Assembly: GCA_023250175.1 (NCBI GenBank)
Contig: JAHFBD010000091.1
Location: forward strand, 1-8,311
Length of the DNA: 8,311 bases
Direction of reading: 5' to 3'
DNA from: Candidatus Melainabacteria bacterium
GTDB lineage: Bacteria > Cyanobacteriota > Vampirovibrionia > 2-02-FULL-35-15
In this document: in pieces, positions 1 to 7,100 of the stretch
Layout: each line of letters begins with the position of its first letter
Numbering within the stretch: the first letter of the stretch is position 1
The notes under the pieces: model-generated
Told to the model about the DNA's origin: nothing
The model's input: only the letters and a program-made list of their open reading frames with translations
The model's database searches: none
Made by a program: the position numbers and the translations under genes

Positions 1-1686
1 GAAAGATTAGTAGGAAAATTGCTTTCCCCAAGTGTAATTGGTTCACCAAATGGAAGATATAGATTTTTTAGAGCACCTGAGCTTTATGTAACAACTGAAG
101 GATTATTTGGTCAACAACAAATTTCTCTTGTAAGTGAAGGAACCATAAAAACTAATGGTTATCTTGGTACTCCTTGGAATATTTATGTGAACAATGAGTT
201 TATGGGAGGATATGTAAAAGATGTCCTTGGAAATATTACAGGGAGAGGGAACAGATCTTTTTATAAGAGCGATGTTGCATTTAGCCCATTAAAATCATTA
301 GATATTATTAGTTCTTATACAAGAGCTGATGTCAATATGAGACTTTTTGATAAAACCTTTAAAGGAGACCGTTCATTATTTACTCCAGATTTAAATGTTT
401 TTGATGTAGCATATAACTGGCATCCAAATCCACGCAATGTTCTTTTAGGTAGAGCTTTTGGTGAAATTACTTCAACAAGACTTGATAGTAGTAATCCTGC
501 ATTAGGTAGCCTAATGCTATTTGCTGGAACATTTCCAAGAAATTATGGATACCAAACTCGTTATCTTTCAAATCATAATAAACACAGATTTACTTCTGGT
601 GCTGAATGGATAAGAGCAAATAACCCAGCACAAGTCAGTACAAACTTTTTTAGCATGGGAATAGATCCTGTCATCCAAACTATTAGTTATTTTAAAGAGC
701 GTTCTCGATATGACATACTGACGGGCTATACACAGGATTTAGTTAGAGTAAATGATAAAACAGATGCTGTATTTGGGTTACGATATGATCAAATCTTCCA
801 AAAAACAAAAGACAATTCAATTGTTCAAGCTCTAACAGATGGAATGACAAGTAGTGTTTTAGATTTTGATAGAAGAAATACAGACAGAGTTTCATTTAGT
901 CCACAAGCAGGAGTTGCCTATACTTTAGGACAAAACACTGTTGTTAGACTTGCTTCGCAACATAAAGCTTTTTATAATACAGCATTTTCTGAACTAGCTC
1001 CCCAAGATGTGGCTGGATTACCATTTGGAGATCAAGGAGAATTTTTTACAAGGGGAACTGAAGGATGGGAGCATGCTGCAAGTATAGAGCATAGATTAGC
1101 AAAAGTAGTACCATGGCTTGATGCTTTTGTCAGAGTTAAGCCATTTTATAGAAGAATGCTTGTTAGAAACTTTGATAGTCTGGCTGATTATCAAGTACAA
1201 AGAATTAGAAACTTGGGATTTGAGCTTAGTTACAATCAATTATTAGCTAAACAAGTAGGTTTCTTTGCTACATATGTTTATCAACATATTAGAGACAAAA
1301 CCCCATATAAGATATTTGATGATGTAACAAGTACACTAGCAATAGTGAATGGTAGAATACCAACCTTCCAAGTACCAAACAGATTCCGCTTTGGACTTAC
1401 CTGGCATAGCCCTACAGGATTTAGCGTAAATTATATAAACACTTACATTGGACCAAAATTTGCAAGCCTGGCAGAAAAAGATAAGATTAACGGCTATTTG
1501 GTTGGGGATGTAAATCTAACCTACGAATCTCCACGAACTAAGAGCTATCAAGCTACCCTTGGTATAAGTAATATTTATGGTGCTGCATTTAGACAATTTC
1601 TTCGTCAAAGAGACCCGGGTGTGACATTCTATGGAAACTTTGAAATCCGTGGTGTAATTCCTTTTGTAGGACACTTCTGGAAATAG
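1..1686 (+). CDS. TonB-dependent-receptor-like outer-membrane beta-barrel, C-terminal part (5' partial)
   Basis: The frame is open to the first base of the window (codons for ERLVGK precede the TTG at 19), so that TTG is probably not the start and the N-terminus lies outside. About 561 residues are visible, roughly one large barrel. The sequence shows amphipathic beta-strands rich in Tyr/Phe/Arg. It also has stretches like the barrel of TonB-dependent receptors: FSPQAGVAYTLGQNTVVRLA, followed by a loop with FSELAP, then LDAFVRVKPFYRRM, then RIRNLGFELSYNQL, then repeated YxNxY and FxRFGLTW strands up to the stop. Such receptors bind a substrate (siderophore, cobalamin, carbohydrate or metal complex) at the cell surface and import it with energy from TonB-ExbBD. 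No plug domain or TonB box is visible, as they would lie upstream. The upstream part could instead be another module, such as TPRs fused to a barrel. The chain ends GHFWK, with Lys rather than the usual terminal aromatic. The substrate cannot be inferred. The barrel call is fairly sure; the receptor function is less so. Confidence 0.62.
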   Translation, partial: ERLVGKLLSPSVIGSPNGRYRFFRAPELYVTTEGLFGQQQISLVSEGTIKTNGYLGTPWNIYVNNEFMGGYVKDVLGNITGRGNRSFYKSDVAFSPLKSLDIISSYTRADVNMRLFDKTFKGDRSLFTPDLNVFDVAYNWHPNPRNVLLGRAFGEITSTRLDSSNPALGSLMLFAGTFPRNYGYQTRYLSNHNKHRFTSGAEWIRANNPAQVSTNFFSMGIDPVIQTISYFKERSRYDILTGYTQDLVRVNDKTDAVFGLRYDQIFQKTKDNSIVQALTDGMTSSVLDFDRRNTDRVSFSPQAGVAYTLGQNTVVRLASQHKAFYNTAFSELAPQDVAGLPFGDQGEFFTRGTEGWEHAASIEHRLAKVVPWLDAFVRVKPFYRRMLVRNFDSLADYQVQRIRNLGFELSYNQLLAKQVGFFATYVYQHIRDKTPYKIFDDVTSTLAIVNGRIPTFQVPNRFRFGLTWHSPTGFSVNYINTYIGPKFASLAEKDKINGYLVGDVNLTYESPRTKSYQATLGISNIYGAAFRQFLRQRDPGVTFYGNFEIRGVIPFVGHFWK

Positions 1687-1696
1687 TTTCTCTGGA

Positions 1697-2725
1697 TTAC
1701 TTATGGCTCTTAACTCTTTTAACCATAAACTCTACACTTGGTGACATGTTAATAGTTTCTATCTTAATTGAAGGGTAAGTCAACTTAAAAACTCTGAATA
1801 TTTCATCTGCAAATCCTTGTCCAATTCCTTTTACTCTTTTAAAATCAAAAATAATTCTTTTAAATTTCTCAAGCCCAAATAAAATTCGTTTAGCTTCTGA
1901 ACGGGAAATATGTTCACCTCCTTTTTCGTAGAGAGAGATGCTTACACTTAATTTTGTTGTATCAAATTCATCTTCACTATTCTGATATTCTTTGAACAAA
2001 GCACTAAGGCTTTTTCTTGTTTTTTGCTTTATTATAAATGCTACTTTAGTACCCTTCAAAGTTTTTATAGTGTCTAAGTAAATATCTTCCAAATCATTAT
2101 CTATGACCAACTTAAGTTCTGCACTGTGAAGAATAAATTGATCTGCTATCTTTGAAGTAAAAAAGATACCTTCTCCAGAATGCTTTCTTTCATCAGTAGT
2201 TTGCTTTCCCTTTAATAAGTGTTCACAAGCCTCAAAATGATTTTTAAGCTTAAATTTTTTACGAATACTTTCATAGACTCCGATTCCTCGATCCACAATC
2301 TCAAATTTCGTATTTCCTTTTTCTGATTTACAATATACTTGAACTTTAGCAGACTTAGAGTGGTCAATAGCATTGTTTAGCATTTCAGTAAATGCATAGT
2401 TGGTAATCTTATAGCCATTACTTGAGAATAGTTTTTTAAACCCCATCTTAAGAGAAATTTCTTGAAAAACCAGATCTTCCTCTAAGTCTTTAATAGAGTA
2501 TTGTTTTGTAAAGTGTAGTTCTGGCAGCTTATCCTTGTTCTTATCGTATAAAAAGTATTTAGCATTATGTGTAGAACCAGTTTTAATAAGTTTTTTTCCT
2601 CCAACTAGTTTACGGAAATGTTCAGCTATTGTTTGTCGTGAAATACCTGTGAGTTTTACAATCTGAGAAGTAGTAATGCCATTCCCAGACCTAGCTTTTT
2701 CTAGGATTAACTCTTGCGTTTTCAT
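1697..2725 (-). CDS. Winged-helix / GHKL ATPase / STAS-like (DUF4325) regulator
   Basis: A 342-residue protein with three modules. Residues 1-60 form a winged helix (recognition helix around GISRQTIAEHFRKL, 28-40, then a basic wing with KKLIKTG). Residues about 75-235 form a GHKL ATP-binding domain. Its N-box is ETMLNNAIDHS-like, seen as EMLNNAIDHS at 114-123; G1 is DRGIG at 145-149; G2 is HSGEG at 182-186. Residues about 262-342 match the STAS-like DUF4325 pattern: SRSEAKRIL, IIFDF, then IGQGFADEIFRVF. In the SpoIIAB/RsbW partner-switching systems, GHKL kinases and STAS antagonists are separate proteins; here both are joined to a DNA-binding head. I infer a cytoplasmic, nucleotide-dependent transcription regulator; the signal is unknown. 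An ATG at 2833 would add 36 residues, but that stretch is the promoter and repeat region and resembles no domain, so I chose the ATG at 2725, 8 nt after a weak AGTGG. The gene converges on the barrel gene and diverges from the permease gene, which it may control along with itself. Confidence 0.85.
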   Translation of the reverse strand: MKTQELILEKARSGNGITTSQIVKLTGISRQTIAEHFRKLVGGKKLIKTGSTHNAKYFLYDKNKDKLPELHFTKQYSIKDLEEDLVFQEISLKMGFKKLFSSNGYKITNYAFTEMLNNAIDHSKSAKVQVYCKSEKGNTKFEIVDRGIGVYESIRKKFKLKNHFEACEHLLKGKQTTDERKHSGEGIFFTSKIADQFILHSAELKLVIDNDLEDIYLDTIKTLKGTKVAFIIKQKTRKSLSALFKEYQNSEDEFDTTKLSVSISLYEKGGEHISRSEAKRILFGLEKFKRIIFDFKRVKGIGQGFADEIFRVFKLTYPSIKIETINMSPSVEFMVKRVKSHK

Positions 2726-2746
2726 ATAACCACTGTAACATTGTTT

Positions 2747-2792
2747 AATTGTAAGGTCAATTGTAAGGTTTAAAGAATGTGCAATTGTAAGG
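2747..2792. repeat. Three phased direct repeats AATTGTAAGG, candidate operator
   Basis: Exact copies of AATTGTAAGG lie at 2747-2756, 2759-2768 and 2783-2792, all in one orientation. The starts are 12 and 24 bp apart, so they fit a 12-bp grid with one degenerate slot (2771-2782). They sit between the divergent regulator and permease genes, in the predicted start-site and leader region of the regulator. The spacing, just over one helical turn, suits side-by-side binding of winged-helix subunits on one DNA face. I infer an autoregulatory operator that may also act on the permease gene. No binding data can be read from the sequence. Confidence 0.5.
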
Positions 2793-2795
2793 GAT

Positions 2796-2824
2796 AGTAT
2801 AAAAGATATTAATTGGCTTTTGAA
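2796..2824 (-). promoter_or_regulatory. Putative sigma-70-type promoter of the regulator gene
   Basis: On the minus strand, TTCAAA (2824-2819, 4 of 6 matches to TTGACA) is followed after exactly 17 bp by TATACT (2801-2796, 5 of 6 matches to TATAAT). The start site would fall near 2789, inside the right-hand AATTGTAAGG copy, with a leader of about 64 nt before the ATG at 2725. This placement supports the shorter start, because the longer frame from 2833 would begin upstream of the promoter. AT-rich DNA gives chance matches, so certainty is moderate. Confidence 0.4.
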
Positions 2825-2881
2825 AAATGACATATCTTAGAAAGCTTTACAGACCACCCATCAACCAGTAGACTTATAGTT

Positions 2882-4147
2882 ATGTCTACTCTTACTTTTT
2901 GGTTTCCAAATATTATTTTAATTTTAGTTTATATCTTCATTACATTTGAAAAACTTCCTCGTGTAGTAGTTGCTTTACTTGGTGCAAGTATTTTACTCAT
3001 TAGTAAATCAGTTACCCAGGAGGAAGCATTTCATTGCATTGATTTTAATGTGATTTTTTTGCTTGTTGGAATGATGATCTTAGTAAACATCTTAAAAGAA
3101 ACTGGTGGTATAAGATGGCTTGCAATTTATACTGCAAAAAAAGTAAATGGTAATGGTGTTCTGCTTATGGTTTATTTTGCTTTATTAACAGCAGTTATTT
3201 CAGCTTTTCTAGATAATGTAACTACCGTATTACTCTTAGGTGCTGTAACATGTGCCATTGCAAAAGATTTAAAAATCAATCCGGTTCCCTATTTAATTAC
3301 ACAAGCAATTGCATCAAACATTGGTGGGACTGCGACCTTAATAGGTGACCCACCCAATATTATGATAGGGTCAGCAGCAAAGCTTGATTTTAACCAATTC
3401 ATATTTCATCTAACCCCGGTAATCTTACTGATATTACCAATAGCAATTTTTACGCTTTATTTAATTTATAGAAAAGAACTTGAGATTCCAGAAATAGCAA
3501 AAACAGAACTGAAATCAATGTCGTTAAATGGAATTATTAGAAATAAGGAGCTTTTAATAAAATCATTGATTGTAATTACAATGATTATAGTTGCTTTCTT
3601 TTTCCACAAATTATTAGGTTTAGAAGCTGGTACTATTGCGCTAGCTGGAGCATCGGTACTCTTAGTCTTTGAAAACAAAAAACATATTTGGGAAGATGTT
3701 GAATGGACTACGATTTTCTTTTTCATTGGATTATTTATAATTGTTGGTGCTGTTGAAAAAGTAGGAACTATACACCATTTATCAGAATTGGTTTTTAACT
3801 TAAGCAAGGGTAGTTATGCTGTTACAGCCTATGCAATTCTCTGGATGTCTGGATTTCTTTCAGCACTTATTGACAATATTCCATATACTGCAACAATGAT
3901 TCCGCTTATAAAAGATCTGGGTAATCATTATCAAGATTTAAACCCTCTTTGGTGGGCATTATCACTGGGTGCATGTCTTGGTGGAAATGGAACATTAATA
4001 GGAGCAAGTGCAAATATAGTAGTTGCAGATATGGCAAACAAACACAACCACCCGATTACATTTATCGAATTTTTAAAAGTAGGATCTATAATTATGATTG
4101 AATCAATGATTGTTTGTACTGTTTATATTTGGTGGAGATATTTATAG
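2882..4147 (+). CDS. Ion transporter superfamily permease (ArsB/NhaD, SLC13/P-protein-like)
   Basis: A 421-residue inner-membrane protein, normal length for the family, with about 11-12 hydrophobic segments in two related halves. Half one has IDFNVIFLLVGMMILV (53-68), FLDNVTT (109-115) and the signature NIGGTATLIGDPPN (146-159). Half two repeats this order with EWTTIFFFIGLFIIVG (274-289), LIDNIPYTATMIP (329-341) and GACLGGNGTLIGASAN (363-378). In this superfamily the two DN-containing segments and the two G-T-LIG hairpins line the ion and substrate site. A hydrophilic stretch at about 197-225 joins the halves. Members move arsenite, Na+/H+, di- or tricarboxylates, sulfate or unknown anions; nothing here selects one, and no arsenic or carboxylate genes lie nearby. 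ATG 2882 is the only good start: a stop lies in frame at 2828-2830 with no other start between, and the N-terminus MSTLTFWFPNIIL begins the first helix as expected. No clear Shine-Dalgarno sequence precedes it. It is divergent from the regulator, which may control it. Confidence 0.87.
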   Translation: MSTLTFWFPNIILILVYIFITFEKLPRVVVALLGASILLISKSVTQEEAFHCIDFNVIFLLVGMMILVNILKETGGIRWLAIYTAKKVNGNGVLLMVYFALLTAVISAFLDNVTTVLLLGAVTCAIAKDLKINPVPYLITQAIASNIGGTATLIGDPPNIMIGSAAKLDFNQFIFHLTPVILLILPIAIFTLYLIYRKELEIPEIAKTELKSMSLNGIIRNKELLIKSLIVITMIIVAFFFHKLLGLEAGTIALAGASVLLVFENKKHIWEDVEWTTIFFFIGLFIIVGAVEKVGTIHHLSELVFNLSKGSYAVTAYAILWMSGFLSALIDNIPYTATMIPLIKDLGNHYQDLNPLWWALSLGACLGGNGTLIGASANIVVADMANKHNHPITFIEFLKVGSIIMIESMIVCTVYIWWRYL

Positions 4148-4152
4148 AAAAG

Positions 4153-7100
4153 CTAGCTTCCTGTTACAGTAACAATCGGACTACAAGTATTGATATCATT
4201 TACATGACAGAGCTTAACCTGCGTACCGCTTTGGAAGCCAGTATTAAGTGAAGATATTGGAAAAGTAACAGAAACATTTCCTACATTACAAAAGAGATTA
4301 GAAGAGTGCAAAGGGTTTGAGTTAGTGTCTTTTAATTGAGTACAAGCAGAGAAGTTTGTATCATATGAAACCGTTACATTTGTTCCACTAATTACCACAC
4401 CATTAAGCAAAACTGCTTTTGTCCCTGTTACTGTAATAAGCTGGCTACAGACATTGTCATCAACACTACTGCATAACTTAACCTGAGAGTCAATTAAAAC
4501 ATTAGGAAAAACACTTCTGGTTGTCGTAAAAGTATTATCACTACAGAAAGACCCACGATTTATATTGCTTGAGTCCTTGACTGTTACACAATTAGCAAAG
4601 TTTTTAGTGAAGTTAAAAGTAACATTATTCCCGCTTACTGAGGCACTTGTTAACGTAATTGTATTGCTTGTAGTGCTACCTGAGCTGCTTGTAGAACTCG
4701 TGGAGCTTGTAGAGCTTCCTGCTAAACCTCCTGAGCTACTAGAGGATAAACCACTTGAACTACTAGTTGCTGGGTTTGTTGAGTCTATAACAGTAACTAA
4801 TCCAGTGCATAAGTTTTGATTTGAAGAGCTGCATAATTTCATTTGTACACCAATCATAATATTAGGAAATGATGAAAGTGGTACAGACAATGGACTACTT
4901 GCAAAAAATGATCCTAAGTTATTGTTTAGAGAATCTTTCATAAAAATAGTTTCATTCAAATTTGAGCTGAATGTAATTATTATATTATTGCTGCTAACAA
5001 CAGCACTTGTAAGGACAAGCTGGCTTTGGTTTGTGGTGCATCCATTTTTAGTATAAGTTTGACCGGTTGGGCATGTACAAACTCTATTTAAATTAAAGGT
5101 TGCTTCACCAGCACAGATACAAGGATTTGCTAATAATGCAAACTCACCAACTCCACATATTCTAGTGGTAGGGCTGCAGCCACTTGCTGAATATGTTTGT
5201 CCATCTGGACATATACATTCTCCACCAGTACCAATAGGAGTTGCTGGTGATGCACATGAACAAGGAACTGTAGCTGTAGGTTTTTGACCAAAGGCACATT
5301 TAATAGTTGATGTAGTGCATCCATTAGTGGTATACACTTGTCCTTCGGGACATTTACAGATACCCGTTTCTCCTAAAGCATAAGTTGCAGGAGATGGGCA
5401 ATTGCAAGGATCAAATAAAGCTGAGGATTGTCCTGGTTCACAGACTTTAGTAATAGCTGAACAACCATTGCCTGTATATGCTTGTCCTGCTGGGCATTGA
5501 CATAGTCCACCAGGACCAGTAGGTGTAGCTGGAGATGCACAAGTACATGGGTTTGCACTGGTAGATGCTAATGCTATTCCACAAATACTCTTACAGCCAG
5601 TTGTAGTATATGTTTGACCACTGGGACACTCGCAAGAACCAGTGGATTTAACAGTTGCACCACTGGCACATGTACAGGGGTTTGTTTGTGTTGATACTTC
5701 ACCAAGTGAACATATATGAGAAGGAATTGGTTTACATCCTAGGGTAGTATAAAGTTGCCCAAGAGGACATTGACAAGTATCTGTTAGTATTCCAAAAGTT
5801 GGTATTCCAGGAGTTGCAGAGCTTAATTTAGAGGTAGCACCAAGAGCACATTTACAATTATTAATTGTTGGAGACTCGTTTGCATTACATGTACGTATAC
5901 TAGAAGCTATACAACCATTTTCTGTATATGTTAATCCTGGTGGACAATCACAAGTCCCAAATGGGTTTGGTTTAGCACCTGCTGGACATGTACAAGGGTT
6001 CAAGGGTGTAGAGACTTCACCCGGTAAACAGTTATTAGATATTGTACTAAATGTTATACAACCTGTTTCAGTATATGTTTGATTATTATTAGGACATTGA
6101 CAGACACCAAGAGAATTGATCTTAGCTCCAAATGCACAGGTGCAGTTACTTATAAAAGATACTTCCCCTGGGGGACAAGTTCTGGGTGTTTGAGTTTTAC
6201 ATCCTAAAGTAGTATAAATCTGTCCTGGTGGACATTGGCATAATACTTCTACATTGACAGAAGAGCTTGTATTGTTAACTACAGATGTAGGAACAGAACC
6301 AGTAGCACATCTACAATTAGTAATTGCGGGAGGTTCATTAGCTGCACATATCCGAGGTGGTGAAAACTTACAACCATTTATAGTGTAGGTCTGGTTTGGT
6401 GGACACTGACATGTAGTAATCGTCAATGTACTAAATGTATTAGGTGTAACGAGTGATGTTACGGGAAAAGCACCTTGGGCACATTTACAGGTATCAAGAC
6501 TTGGCAACTCAAGTGGATCACAGATTCGTTGAGGGATACAGCCTACATCTGAGTATATCAATCCTGTTGGACATTCACAAACACTGGCTGCATTTAGTTT
6601 TGCTGGGAAAATACATATACAGGGCTTTACTGAAGTAGAAATTTCTTGAGCAAAACAAGGAGCAGGTGGCGGTAATATACAAGTTCCTGCTGGACCAAGA
6701 ATTAAATCTTCAGGACATACACAATTGCCAGACTCATCCTCAACAAATCCTTTAGGACATTTCTTTTTGCAATTGCCATCAGGATTTCTCACAAATCCTG
6801 ATGGACAGATAGGCAAACACTCATCTGCATTAGGATCCTTTTCATAGCCTTGAGGACACCGTGTTTTACAATCTATCTGAGCTTCTTCTTTTACTATGCC
6901 ATTATCTGTAAAATTATTAAATCTTTCACATAAACAACTTTTAATATCAAGTGGTATTGGTGATAATGGTTGTTTGGGAAGAGATGCTTTTGAATTGCAG
7001 CATTTAATTGAGAAATATTTTGACAGTGGATTTGTACAATCAACTATTCGTCCTACTTCTGCATCGCAAGTAAAATGACAATCACAAATATCACATCTTG

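Noticed and set aside
1701..1728. Inverted repeat TTATGG...CCATAA at the end of the regulator gene, possible bidirectional terminator
   Set aside because: The stem is only 6 bp, AT-rich, with a 16-base loop and no following T-run, so it is too weak to call.
3466..3807. Minus-strand open frame of 113 codons opposite the permease
   Set aside because: It lies wholly inside the well-supported permease gene, has a Ser/Ile/Lys-rich composition typical of an antisense shadow, and shows no domain.
4150..4173. Palindromes AAGCTAGCTT and GTTACAGTAAC at the second convergent junction
   Set aside because: They are short, lack a usable loop and T-run, and the second simply encodes the VTVTGS end of the giant protein.
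4565..4819. Plus-strand frame rich in Leu/Glu/Val opposite the giant gene
   Set aside because: It is the antisense reading of the Ser/Thr/Gly linker: serine codons read backwards give the LVELVEL pattern.
5130..5558. Minus-strand frames rich in His/Gln/Leu inside the array
   Set aside because: They are a shifted frame of the six-Cys modules, and their apparent repeats are inherited from the real frame.
5038..6657. CRISPR-like or tandem DNA repeat array
   Set aside because: The regularity is at the protein level with diverged DNA, one continuous reading frame and variable unit length, and there are no identical repeats with unique spacers.
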